DNA from: Zymoseptoria tritici IPO323
Lineage: Eukaryota; Ascomycota; Dothideomycetes; Mycosphaerellales; Mycosphaerellaceae
Assembly (NCBI RefSeq): GCF_000219625.1
Contig: NC_018216.1
Location: 930,001-994,000, forward strand
Length of the DNA: 64,000 bases
Direction of reading: 5' to 3'
The notes beneath the pieces were generated by a model that saw only the letters and a list, made by a program, of their open reading frames with translations, ran no database searches and was not told where the DNA came from. This document shows, in pieces, positions 42,877 through 55,290 of the stretch (positions within the stretch are counted from its first letter, which is position 1; every line of letters begins with the position of its first letter). The position numbers were made by a program, and so were the translations under genes.

Positions 42877-45800
42877 CTTATTTCGTGCGACTATGTTAGG
42901 ATATGTTCCTCTTATGCTCGCACGAGATGCTCTTTTTAGTAGACGCCTATATTAGAGGATAGTATTTAGGGATTTTAGTTTTGTTAGACAGTCTGCAAGC
43001 TGCATATCTGTCCTTATAAACTCTACCTTAATACTCCCCTTGTTATATTACTCTCTACAGTAATAGTTCCTAAGAGAGACATATCTTAATCTTTTAGAGT
43101 TAGTATAGTTTTCTACAAGGCTAATAGCTAATTAATTATCTACTTTAATAAGGATAGTAGAAATGCTTTTAGCCTAGGTAAAGGGCTAGAGCTTATTAAT
43201 AAGATTCCTTACCTAATTTACTTCTCTTATTGCCTTAGTAAGAGAGAGGTACTCTGCCTTAGTGCTAGATAGCACTACTTCTTTCTATAGTTAAGATCTC
43301 TAGATAACTAGGCCTCCTGCAATTTTAAAGAGCATTCCTAAGGTAGACCTAGATGTGCTAGAATTACTAGCAAAGTTAGAGTCTAAGAATACTTTAATCT
43401 AAATTTGCTCCTTAGTTTTCCTATATATAAGGCACTTGTTAATTATGCCTACAACATATCTCTAGATATGTTTAGCTGCCTAAATATATAAAGGTCCTAA
43501 GTTCTAAAGGAACCTTATATAGTAGTTAATAGCAAAACTAATGTCTAGTCTAGTATAGTTTAACAGATGTTGCAGTTCCTTAATAATCTTGTTAAAGAGA
43601 TTATAGTCCTCCTTTGTTCCCTTATCCTAGAGGGGTTTAAGGAGGGTGTTAAGGGGGTACTTAATACTCTTTGCATTACTAAGACTATGTCCTTAAAGTT
43701 TGTCTCTAGAATAGTGTTCCTAAGAGATAGACATAGAGCTATCTTTCCCTTCCTTTAAGTAAAGTCTAAGAAAGACATTAGTATTAACAACCTTAATTAT
43801 GTACTTCTGCTCTAATCCCTTAATTAGCTTGTTAATCTTATAGTCTAACTGTCTAAAGATCTAGAAGTTATCTATATAAAGGAGAACAAGGATGCCTTTC
43901 CCTTAAAAGAGGCAAGTATCGCTAACAGTTCTTATTAGACTAAGCTTTTAGAGAGTGTCTATAGCATCGTAGTGCTAGAGAGCAGCTGCCTGCTTAAGCC
44001 TATATAGTCCTTTCTTAACATGTATAATGTACTTGTAGGCATCTTTCTTAAAGAGATAAGCTCCCTCTAGTAGCTTAATAAAGATCTGCTTATCTAGGTT
44101 TAGATTTAGGAATGCAGTCTTAATATTAACTTATCTCCTCTTCTAGCTAAAGTTAACTAAGAGGGACAGAAGTATTCTCCCTGTTACAGCTCTTAGGGTA
44201 GGAGTAAAGGTATTAATATAGTTAAGTCCCTTCCTTTGTATAAATCCCCTAGCTGTCTATCTAGCCTTGTACTTCTCTACAGTTCTATCTAAGAGCACCT
44301 TAATCTTAAAGACCTATTTCCCTATAAGAGGGACTCTCCCCTTAGGGAGGGTGCTAATAAGTTTCTATTTAAGGCATCCTATAGACTTAAGTAACTTAGC
44401 TTCCTTAATAATAGCTTTCTCCTATTCCTTATAGTTAGATCTAGAGAGAGCTTCCTTAACTATCTTAGGATTAGACAGATTAGGATTTGTTGCTTTAAGT
44501 CCTATCTTCTAGATCTTGCTATAGTCTTTTCTTATAACTGATCTTCTACTTCTTAAGAGTCTAAATGTGCCTAAGCTTTTAGGACTTGCTTTATTACCTA
44601 ATTTCTTAGGTCTCTTAGGGCTTCTCCCTGCTTTCCTCTTTCCTATAACATAAATATCTAGGAAGGGAGTTATAGCATAATCTTAGAGATCTTCCCTTTT
44701 AGGGCAATTCTCTATTAATGCTTAATATTGTAACTATGTTAATAAGGCATTAGCCTGCTCCTAGAATCCCTTAGGACTTCCTTAGAATCCCTTAGGACTT
44801 CCTGTTTCCTTAGAAATATGCTCCCCCTAAGCTAGCTAGGAGGCTTCTTTATACTTAGTAGCCTTTAGCTAATTAGGCTTAGACTGCTTGTGTTAGTTAT
44901 CTTAGGACTATATGTCCTAACCTAATATTTACTCCCCCTAAGATGTTAAAAGGGAGGCTTAGTTTCTCTCTCTCTATATAGTATTAAATATATTCTCTAC
45001 TTCTTAAAGATAAGAAGTAGTAAGAGGTTAGGCATCTTGCCCTTAGGCATCCTAGCCCTAATCTTAATCTTTAGTGTAGATAGTATAGACTTCCTGTTCT
45101 GTAGTAATAGGTTGTATTAGTTGTAGGAAACTCTCCCCCTAGAAGTCTAGGGCAGCAGGTATTATGCTGTATACCTTATCCTTATTATATGTTATATAAG
45201 GAGAGGTTACAATCTTGTACTAAAACCTAGCAAGGGTAGATAGTTCAAACTTCTAAACTATATAGTTAGTTAAAGTATTCTCCTAGAATCCTAGATTCTA
45301 GTATTTCTCTGCTCTAGGATAGAACTTCTATAAATTAGGTCTCCCCTAATTATGCAGATATGCTCTGTATCTAAATCTCCTAACCTTTATTAGATTAATA
45401 TATAGAGTTCTAGCATTAAGATCTTAATTAAATTCCTAAAGAGGAATCTTGTTAGTTAATAGGCATACTAGCCTGTTAGTAAGGAAGATTGCATATGCAA
45501 CTGCAAAACTCTAGAGAGGGAGAGGTAGGCTAGAGTTAATTATTATTGCTCTTGCCTTGTTAAGGATAACCTTATTAGATAATTCTGTAATTCTATTCTG
45601 CTTAGGAGTATAGGGAGCTAAGAAATCCTATCTTAGTCCCTTATTCTCTGCAAATGTAATTAGCTTATTATTATTAAACTCTCCTCCTCTATCTAAGAAC
45701 TAGATTTTAACTATCTTTTTATACTAGTTAAATGTCTTAGTAGTCTATTTCTTAATAATTTGTGCAGCTTGTAATTTAAGCTTGCAGAAGATAGCCTATC

Positions 45801-47715
45801 TCCTTCTTAACTTTGCATTAGTAATTATAAGGATGTACTTGCATCTAAAGATGTCTAGTAGAAAGATTAGTCCTATAATGTTAATATAGACCTTATCTAA
45901 TAAGGATTAAGGTATTAGTCTTAGAGTTCTTAACACTACTCTCTATAACCTTGCAAGCTTGCATAGCTTATAGTACTTAAGTGTAGATGTGTTAATCTGC
46001 TTAAGTCCTTAGACTTAAGCCTTTGTTGCACTAAGAATCTTGTTCCCTATATAGCCTAGTCTCTAGTACTATCTTGTTATATTAGCCTTAGGCATAGCAA
46101 AGGCTAGATAGGATATATTCCTATTAGTTGTAAAAGCAACTTTAGTACTCCCCTTAGGGAGAGAGACAGTTGCATTCTAGAGGATTAGAACATTATAAGT
46201 AGACTAAACCTTGCCTATCTTCTTATTATTCCTTAGAATGCATAAAGATAGCCTGTCTAGGTAGACCTTGTACTTTAGCTAGAGAGTCTCTGCTAAGATA
46301 AGGTTGTAATTAGAGTTAGGAGAGTATAATACATCTTGCAAGGTAATGTTTAACTTATTCCCCTTGTACTTTATTATAATCCTTACACTTCCTAAGTGTG
46401 TAACTGTGCTTTGTCTAATAGCTTAAGAGAACCTAATTAGGGTTTCTAGGGGTTTAAGGTCTAAGAACTAGGACTTGTTGTTAAAGAAGTAGTATAATAT
46501 ACTAGAATCCTAGATAATAGTATTACTCCTTTATATTCTAGCGGCAGTAATTGCTGCTCCTACAAATAAGCTGTCTAAATTAGAGCCTAAGCCTACATTA
46601 GAAGAGGAGATAGGCTTAATTACTATAGCACCCTTTCCTCCCTTCTTATTATGTCTCTTGCTCTTGTCTTAGGACTTCTTCTTGTCCTTATTAGATCCTC
46701 CTTTTCCTCTGTGTACCTAGGACTTTAGGGCCTTATTAGGGTACTTCTTAAAGCAATCTGCATTTGTGTAGATATAATAGGTACACTTAGTATACTAATT
46801 ATTATCTACTGTAGCACCCCTAAATCCTCCTGCTGTCCTTTATGTCTGTAGAGGAGGTTCCTTAATTAATAAGGTAATTAGCTCTTTAAGAGTTGTGTTC
46901 TTAATATAATAGGATTGTCTCTAGCTTCTTAGGTATTCTAGATAGTAGAGGCCCTAGATAAAGAACAGCCTAATCTGCTTATTACTAAAGGTAAGCTTTA
47001 AGACTAGAATGCTCTTAGACCTAGAGTATTGTTCTGTTACAGAGATGTACTTATAATACTACTTCTAGAAGTCCTTATAGTACTTCTAAGTATTTGTTCC
47101 TTAGATCTTAATGTTGCTAATTCTAAGAATCCTTAGGCTGTTATAAATGTTTATAGTTATAATAGGCCTATAGGTAGCTACAATAGTATTATATAGTTCC
47201 TTAGCTGTCTTCTCTGTATCCCTAAAGTTAGGCCTTAGAGATTAGTTAATCCTTTTGCTAACAATCCCGTATGCAATTAGGTTATGCTTATGCTAGACTT
47301 AGAGAGGAGTTAGTCTTAGTCTACTAGTTAGAATAGGTTCTGTTACTAGAGTATCCCTTCCTTCTTTTTAGGAAGGAGTTAGAGCCTAGGAGGATAAAGC
47401 AGTACTCTCCTTAGTTAGTAGAGAGGGATATCTAACTTTAATTCCTAGCTTTAGTTAGGCAGGGCACTAGGGAATGTTATAAAAGACATAGCCTAATACC
47501 TCCTTATCTATAAGGGCTGCTTTAAGTATCCTTAACTAGTCTAAGAAGTTGCTTCCCTTTCTTAGGACTTTATTCTCCTTCGCAGTCTTAAACTTATTAG
47601 CCTGCATTGCGGCTATTGTTATAACTAGCTCTTTCTCGGCTCGCTAGTTAACTGTCTAAATAGTATATAGTAAGGTTCTAATAGCTGCGCTTAGAACAGA
47701 CAATTCTTCCTTAAG
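42850..47715 (-). pseudogene. Mutated gag-pol of element B
   Basis: Same domain order as element A on the minus strand, without the nested insert. RNase H is near 42,960-43,390, RT near 43,700-44,290, integrase near 45,680-46,100, zinc knuckle near 46,750-46,800 and gag up to about 47,710. Numerous TAA/TAG replace Gln and Trp codons, so no long open frame survives. The ungapped integrase-RT linker at 45,240-45,310 shows the empty site that is occupied by the nested insert in element A. Confidence 0.9.
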
Positions 47716-47744
47716 TATGCAGTAGTTACGCCGGGCTTATAACC

Positions 47745-47915
47745 TATTGTAATTAGACTTAAGCTAAGTAGAAGAAGACCTCTAATTAGTAGGTATATAT
47801 TGTTATGCAGAGAGAATCTTAAGTGTGAGATTCTCACTTTAGCTATCTGTGTGTAGGAATGCCTTGGCACTAGTCACGTGCACTTCACTAATGGTCAGTC
47901 TGATGATCCACAACA
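47745..47915 (-). repeat. 5' LTR of element B
   Basis: 171 bp. The inner end reads TATTG on the plus strand instead of TGTTG, a TG-to-TA change in the terminal repeat. About 95 bp at the outer end keep TGA, TCA, TGG and CCA. The GATCC duplication follows at 47916-47920. Confidence 0.95.
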
Positions 47916-47977
47916 GATCCAAGGTAGGTAGGTAGCTCTCTCCTCCCGTCCTTTCACGCTATGCGAGCCATACCGAC

Positions 47978-49502
47978 ATGGTCAACACTGGTCGTCCCAG
48001 TCGTGGCTGTCGAGGATGCTTCGCTCGAAAGATCAAGTGCGATGGAGGTTGATGTTTCCAGTCATGTTGTCTAGGCGAGATTCATGTTGACTCTTCAAGC
48101 AGGAACACCTTGCACACATTGTCAAAGACGTCGGCAAGAATGTATACGCAGATCTGCCGAGAATGTCGCGGCAATGAAGGTGCTGAAGCCAGTCGACGCG
48201 AAACATCTGGACTTTGCCCCCGAAGGATTGCCCGCATGTCGATCTACTGCGATTATTGTGCCGAGACCTCACCACCAAAGGCCATCGCAACACGAGTCTT
48301 CGATACCGGATTTGAGTCCCCAACCGTACGCAATCTGCAAAAGTCCGACTCAATACGACGATCATTATTTTCTCTCGATTCTCTTCCATGTACTCTTTCC
48401 AACGGCCCTCAGACAAGACTATACTGAGCGAACTTGGCCAGGCTATCTCGCACTGAGTCATGGTCGAGACAGTCTTTCCTATCAATGCCTACGGTCGCTC
48501 TCCCAAGCGTGTACTGGACAGGTCGCTCGGTTCCCAGAGCTCATTGTGAGCGCCCAGCGACAATATACCGCCTGTCTACGAGAACTCCATTTACGGCTCG
48601 CCGATGCTCAGGCACGATATGATGAAGATCTGCTATTGCCCATCAGCATCTTCGGGGCGTATGAATTGCTTTTCCTGACGACTGGAGACGGATGGATACA
48701 GCACTCGTTCGGACTGGCAGCTCTGTTCGAGCTGCGAGGCCCGGAAGCTTTCACTCCGCACGGAACTGCCATTCAGGTTTTCAAAAACTGCCGCCAGGTC
48801 ATGATCATGGCAGCATTAAGCGCCCGCAAGCGCACATTTCTTTCGCGGAAAGAGTGGATCACTAGACCTTGGGCAGTCAGCAAAATGCCTCGTGATATAT
48901 TCGAGCGTCTTCTTGATATCGTCGTTCACCTTCCGGATTTGACTGTTCGATGTCTCAAAATAGACGACGACGACACGAAAGCGTCAATACACCGGGACGC
49001 CTTAGACTTGTTGGCCCAGCTTGGTGAATGGCGAGTTGAGTGGAGTGACTCCCCTCACAGCCAAGACCTTCCACTGCGACTGTCCTCTTGCTTGAGCCAA
49101 CCTTACCCTCACGAATGCCTGGGACCTCCGCTTGGATATCCTTCAAAGTACGCTGCAACGACTGACAGTTTGTACCAGGGCGCAGTCGTCTTCGTTTCGA
49201 ACTTCATTCTTACCACACTTCCTGCGGGCATGGACGGTGCAGCTGGCATAGTCCTCGGAATACAGCACGCAGCCAGGGAGATCTGTCGCGGTCTACCTTA
49301 TTTCATGACCTCTCCTCACAGCCACAGATCGAGACTAGACTCACTCTGGTCACTTCACCTGGCGTGGAAAGTGCTGGGCGGTCTTGACTCACCGGTGAAA
49401 CTGAGGGAATGGCTTAGACGCCAGGCCGATGATACTGCTTCGACTTTTGGGAGCTGGTTGGTGTCGCCGAAAGATCTTGCCCAAGCTATCAGAGAATCTT
49501 GA
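47978..49502 (+). CDS. Zn2Cys6 binuclear cluster transcription factor
   Basis: Two exons (47978-48047, 48103-49502; 55-bp intron) give 489 aa. The Zn2Cys6 domain is split by the intron: CRGCFARKIKCDGG in exon 1 and TPCTHCQRRRQEC in exon 2, giving C-x2-C-x6-C-x5-C-x2-C-x6-C at residues 11-37. An intron inside this motif is common in fungi. The rest is a helical middle-homology-like region with FFLSILFHVLFP, FGAYELLFL and WKVLGGL segments, as in the Fungal_trans_2 group. The start ATG lies only 62 bp from the right LTR end of element B, so the native promoter has been displaced or replaced. The target genes are unknown; its nearest neighbour is the convergent GH3 gene. Confidence 0.9.
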
Positions 49503-49721
49503 CCGGTTGTGGACGGAAATGGCAAGGAGATGTTGGACGGTAGAATCACTCCAGGTCTTAGCGAGCTGAAAGCGGTGTGTACAGCTCTACCTGAAGGCCT
49601 CATCGAACGATTAAGCATGACCACGATCCGCTCCCACCATAAGGGCCCCCCATCAACAGAATGTACACTCCTGCCAATCCCATCCGCCCGTGACATACTC
49701 GGAAGTCCTTTCAAGGGAGAA

Positions 49722-52700
49722 TTAAGCTGGCGGATGCACGGGAACCGTGTAGTCGTAAGAAGCCTTCTGTCTCGCCAGCCCATCCAGCAGCTTAGCCTCG
49801 CCCGTCAAGGTGAAGTTGAACGTCAAGCGGGCATCATAGTCAATCTGGACCTCGTAGTCACCGGGATAGATGATCAGATCCCCGTGTTCATCCCCTCGAG
49901 CCAGAGCGCCAAGACTCAGACTGAATGATAGTTCCGCGGATGCACCTGCAGAAAGACCGTGAAGACGAGCGTATGAAGCAAGCCATTTGTTGGGGTACGG
50001 AGCGGGTCCGGCATTTGGCGTGCGAAGAAAGACCAGGCCGACGTAGTCCGAGCCAAGCGAGCCGCTGTTGTGGACTTTGATCGACAATTCGGTCCATGGC
50101 GATGCGTCATTTTTCTTGGGGGAAGTGGTGTAGCTCGCGGTAGAGTCTACAAGACTGGCGATGTCGTAGGAGGCTTGTGGTGCTTTGGCCCAGTCGAACT
50201 CGAATGTCGTATAATGGAGACCATAGCCGAAGGGAAGTACGGGCTCTTTGTTGTACCATTTGTATGTACGGCCAGGCGAGGAGTCGCTTGGTCTGAGATT
50301 GGGGTCGAAGAGGCTGATCTGGTTGATATAGTCTGCTGGATATTGCGTGATCGTGAGTCTGCCGGCCGGGGACTGCTTTCCGACGAGTACATCGATGAGG
50401 GCTGATCCACCATCTTGGCCTGGATAGCCAGCCTGTCATGGTTTAGCGTACAGTAACAAAATCGGCGGCTTCATGAAGAACTCACCCAGACAAGCGAGTT
50501 GACGTTCTTGTTCCTTAACAATGCACTATCGTCGACCTGCCCACCTCCAAACTGCACGACAACCAATGGCTTGCCGAGCTCTGAAAGCTGCTGCACAAGA
50601 TCAAGCTGATTTCCAGGCCATGATATCGAGGTTCGATCGCGGCTTTCCTTTTCGATGCTGGAATCGATACCACCAGCATAGATGATCACATCGGCATCTC
50701 GCGCAGCCGAGAGAGCGGAAGCAAAGCCTGTCGTGTTTGTGGAATTGATTGCGGTCCCGTTCGTAAAGGATATGTGACCCCACTGCGCTTGAGCTGCTGC
50801 CAATGGACTGACCAGGTATGGAGCGATGCCCTGGTAGATTCCTTGCATTTGTGTTGTAGCATTGGCCCACGGACCGATGAGTGCTACAGAGTTGTACGAT
50901 TTCTTCAACGGCAGCAAGCCATCATTCTTCAACAGGGTAATTCCTTCTGAAGCTGCTCTGTAGGCGGTGGCTTGGGCGAATGGGGTGCTCACGTCGGCGA
51001 AGGATAAACCTGCGAGTCGTTCATCAGTTTCTACTCTGTCCATTCTCGGCGAGTTACTACTGACCATCATACTCTGGCTGGCCGTCAAAATACCCGACGG
51101 TAAAGAGAGCATTGTAAAGCCTCGTCAAGCTGATATCCATTTGGGCCTCGGTCGTCCAATTGTTGGCCACAGATGTATTGAGCTGAAGATAGCTGGTTCC
51201 GCAGTTTGTATCCGTACCAGCATTCAAAGCAACGGCCGCGGCCGCAGGCTCGGTGTCGGTGAAGTTGTGCGGCGTCCAGATGTCCTTGACTGCTTCGCAA
51301 TCCGAAGTGACATAATGATAGGGCTCGTTGAAGTTCCACTGATCCCTCAGCACGTCTTGGAGAAAATACTCGCTCGCACATGCAGGCACCCCATACACAG
51401 CATTGTAACTGCACATGATGGAACCGACATTCACATCTCGGACACAGGTCTTGAATGCCGGCAGGTAGTACTCTCCGAGGTCCTGTGGGGTCGGTTCGTA
51501 GTTTTGTGCATGACGGTTCGTCTCAACATCGTATACCGCGAAGTGCTTACAAGTGGCAATGATTTGTTTGTGATCGGTCTTCTCTTTTCCGCCTTGGAGA
51601 CCGGGTACCAGACTCGCCACATAACGCTGGGCATGGAACGAATCCTCGGTCGGAACCTCGAGACCGCGTCCCCATCGCTGTGGCGTCAGGATTGTTAGGC
51701 AAGATGCTCAGTAGCGCAGTCACTGTCATGACTTACGGGATCCAGGAACGTGTTCATGTTTGGAGTCTAGAATGGTGCTTTAGCATGTTTTTCTTGTTGT
51801 CATCCAGGCGGAACGCACCCAGAAGTCGTAGCCAGAGTGTGCGTAATTGGCAAACGCTCGCGCTTCTTTGCCGATGATGGAGGCCACATCATAAATGAGA
51901 GGGTCATCAAAAGCCGCTCCCATCAGAATTGGTAAGGGAAAGCTGGTGGCTGCAAAGGGCATAAGTCAGCGGTGGTTCAAATTCCAGCTTTCGATGCAGT
52001 CTTGCCGTCCTTCGTTCTTACCATAGCTGAAGTCGCTGCCGTTTGGAGAATCGAAACTCACGCCCCGGCTTCCAGCAACGCCGTGGAGCGCCTGTAGAAA
52101 CAAGGTCAGCGGGAATGTTGGACAATATCCGATTGATGATATGGACAGACCTCGTTCCACCACTCGTAAGGTGGCAGGCCAATCCTCGGGAGACCGAGAG
52201 CCCCGTCGACCAAGTTGGTCGCCTTCTCCTCGACGGTCATCTGGGAAATGAGGGCAGCAATGCGGTCATCCTGCGAGAGGGACGTATCGCAAGCTTTGTT
52301 GGCACAGAAAGGGTCGGTCAGACACACTGGAGACCGTTTGACCCCCTTCGGAGGCGGATGCGGATTGGGATTGCTGATAGAGTAGAGGTTCATACTCGTA
52401 AGTGTTAGTCGAGCGACTCACACAAAGCGACAGATTGGTCACATACACATAAGTACCTCCACAAATTTCGGAGGAGTCTCCTGGGCAGGTATAGTTGCAA
52501 CTGCTTTCGCTCAACTTCGTAGAGTCTGGACTGAGAACATTGCCGCAGAAGCATTGTGTAGTGTACTCCACAGCACTGTAGTGGTATCCTTGGTAGCCAC
52601 ACTTGTTGGCACACACCTGAGGATCATTCTGAGGAATGCTTATTTGCGGGCCATCCAGATAGCGGGTGTCGGCATCGGTGTGACATCCAAGATACGAGAT

Positions 52701-52835
52701 GGAGGCGTTGTAGTTGTAAGCTTCATTGACTCCAGTACAGACGAAGCTGTTGCTCTGCGCCCTGACGGACAGGGACATGAAGCTGCCGAGGCAGACGAAG
52801 ATGGACCAAGCAAGCATATCGAGCGCAGCGTGCAA
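49722..52835 (-). CDS. Secreted WSC domain-GH3 beta-xylosidase-like glycosidase
   Basis: Eight exons: about 52424-52835, 52151 to about 52350, 52022-52091, 51819-51949, 51737-51766, 51065-51677, 50486-51009, 49722-50432. A signal peptide (MLAWSIFVCLGSFMSLSVRAQ) precedes one WSC domain (YLGCHTDADTRYLDGP ... QVCANKCGYQGYHYSAVEYTTQCFCGN ... SSEICGG). The GH3 domain follows: MTVEEKATNLVDGALGLPRIGLPPYEWWNEALHG, FDFW-type block DFWTPNMNTFLDPRWGRG, KHFAVYDVE, then VTSDCEAVKDIW with the likely nucleophile Asp. The C-terminal GH3_C and fibronectin-III-like domains end at 49722. The order fits fungal exo-1,4-beta-xylosidases of the BxlB type. The exon 1-2 junction is uncertain: GTGAGT at 52423 is a good donor, but the in-frame acceptor (GAAG near 52347 or TCTCCAG near 52336) could not be settled. 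Confidence 0.88.
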
Positions 52836-55185
52836 GAGTGAGGTGCTCAGCGGCGGGAAGGGCTCGGCGTCGTTTGCTTATAGCCAAATCGCAGCAGGAG
52901 GACTCTGCTCTTCGATCCCGACTTCTTGTCCAGGGGATTTCTTCGAAAGACTATAATGGCCAGACCGGGTACCAGGCACAAGCAGGGCTTGCATTCGCGG
53001 AGGCATTCGCTGTTCAGCCTAAAGTTTGGAACCTCGTCGCCCACAGCCGCGAGTTGACCGCCCAGGACCGCATATAGTTCTTCCAGTGGCAATCAGTGGG
53101 GTTTGCAGCTTCACTTGACATTATGTCGCTGGGAGAAGCATGGAATCGAGTCGCGATGATGACACACTCATCGGGACGATACATGGCAGTACGTTGCATC
53201 GTACCGGTCCGGCAGCCTGCTTTCCACAATGATCCTTGTACTGTCTCTCCGAACCTCACCCTGTTGCCCGATGTGCTGCCGCATCGCATTCACCCGCCGC
53301 ACATCGCACGCCTTGATCTTCCGTCTCAATTTAGGCTGTCGCGCTGGATGCGGGCGTTCAGGACAGGCATATCCGCGGTGTCAAGACGAGGAGAAGCCGG
53401 GCAGCTATAGCTCTCCTGACACTCCCGGGGGATTGACATGATCGACACAGCTGCGGTTCAAGCTCGACAGTGCTGACGCAGCCAAGAAAGTGCAGAGGCT
53501 TGAATAGACTAGGTTGGTAGCATGCCAATGCTTCGAGTATGCGATTGAAGCGCCACGTGCATGAATGTCGCAGAGCATGAGATGAGTTTGTTCCGATTAA
53601 TGCCTCAGGCATGATTTATGCTTAGTCACCTTGCGCCTCAGGCAGCTGGAGGTCTCAATCTTAGTTTCCTTCTCCCTCCATCCTTCGATCATTCGTCACG
53701 TACACATCGAGCCATGTCCTCGCATCGATTGCAGCCTACTGCAGCGCGAAGAATCGACTGGAATCGGGCCACAAAGGAATAGCCGTATGAATACAGGCGT
53801 CCGCTCCATGTCCGTACGCCTGACTTACCTGCACCTTTACATGCACCGCGTAAAGCGACCTGTTTCATTGACGAAAAGACGATCCGCAGTGCGATACGAC
53901 GAGTCTGTGAACCCACCTCGACGACGCTTCACTTGCGGCCTTGGTCCGTGAATCTTTGTTGATCAACATTGGACGATCTCCCGGCTTTGACTTATCTCGA
54001 CCACGAGCTCGGCGCTATTGCCTGATCACCGACGTTGGACGCATCACTGTAAATAAGCAGTCCGCCATACTGGGACTGTCATCCCGCGGAGCAGTACTGC
54101 CAAAAGATCGGCGTCCTGAAGATCATCGCACCCCACAGATTATCGCCGGTCATCTCACTCGCAGGACCTACTCCGGCGAGGCATGGATCTAGAGCTAGCC
54201 ATCCGATGTACTGCTTCTTAAGTCTTGGTTCGAAGATCTTGGTTCCTCGCGCTGGCTTTCAAGAGCTCGACTAACTCCCTAGGCCTCTCAACGGCGATCT
54301 TCACGGTGCCTTCATGGGCAATGCGGGTGGACTCGGGGGGCTTCCGAATATCGATGGATCCCGTGACTGATATCTCGGCGCTTGTGAATGCGACCTTGCA
54401 GGATCGCGGGCCCTACTACGGGCCATCGGACGAGCGAGTCGATGTGGCTCCCTTCCCATCAAAAGTCCCATCGACTCGGCGATTGGGAGCTATCTCGCCG
54501 CTGGGGCTCACAAACTGGAGGGTTTTCATGCGCTGAGCTGTCCCGGAGCTTCGAATGATGAAATTATGTGGCTCGGTCCGATCCCGAGGACTCTGTCTGG
54601 AGTCGTCCGTCTCGAGCAGCAGCTTCTGACTGATGATTTGTGCGTGCTGCAAGATTCCTGTGAATATGCATACGGCCACAGTAAAGAAAGGACTAGACCG
54701 GACTTGCTCCTATTCCGGTTCCGGTCTCCGTGCGTACGCAATCAACCCTGTTTCGGGAGCTCCACGTAGCACTACCTCGATTCTCGAATCGAGTCGGCGT
54801 CGGAACAATGTCTGTATATTTGGAGAACTGACGGGTCGCCAACTTCCGGACGGCTACATCGTTGATCATTCCATATCCAGTCCAATCGTACTCACGTCAC
54901 CCATTGTGCAACCTGCTTTCACGTTCTTCATTCCCGGGCAATGAGCAAGACCAGAGCGTCATACTTAATGACACCGCACCAACTCGAGCAACAAATGCGG
55001 ACAGGGATCAAGCTTGGCCGAGGTTTAATTGCGCGCAGCGCAATATAAAGTTGCAGGTGGTCAGCCAAAAACTGGTTTGGCCGCTACTCGCGTCTAATTA
55101 GTCGCTCAAATTTACAAGTGGCTTAGTGCTGCATTCACGCGTACACTATATACCGCCGGGCGTATCTTACTTTTACACAAGCAGC

Positions 55186-55236
55186 AACGGCAGGGTCACA
55201 AGCTAGAACGGCAGGGTCAGAACGTCAGGGTCACCC
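55186..55236 (+). repeat. Three spaced copies of an AACGGCAGGGTCA-like unit
   Basis: CAACGGCAGGGTCAC, GAACGGCAGGGTCAG and GAACGTCAGGGTCAC occur within about 50 bp, directly before the 12-bp tandem repeat. Confidence 0.7.
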
Positions 55237-55248
55237 TACGAGATTCCG

Positions 55249-55290
55249 TTTAATGTCCCGTTCAATGTCCCGTTTAATGTCCCGTTTAAT
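55249..55290 (+). repeat. 12-bp tandem repeat (TTTAATGTCCCG), three and a half copies
   Basis: Units at 55249-55260, 55261-55272 (one T-to-C difference) and 55273-55284, with a half unit to 55290. Confidence 0.85.

Larger units (their letters stand above)
41558..47915 (-). mobile_element. Ty1/copia LTR retrotransposon B, full length, mutated (RIP-like), inverted relative to A
   Basis: 6,358 bp with 171-bp LTRs and a GATCC duplication. The internal features match those of element A in reverse orientation: primer site, gag, protease, integrase, RT, RNase H, tRNA-like sequence, possible extra frame and polypurine tract. The two copies show no net length difference. They share most converted sites but also differ reciprocally. 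For example, the RT region reads ACA-TAA in A and ATA-CAA in B, and a zinc-knuckle Cys lost in A is kept in B, while another TGT kept in A is TAT in B. It lies 62 bp upstream of a Zn2Cys6 regulator and about 650 bp upstream of the S28 gene. Confidence 0.96.

Noticed and set aside
54225..54536. 103-codon plus-strand frame with coding-like composition
   Set aside because: No homology recognised, no neighbouring exon, closed on both sides; insufficient support.
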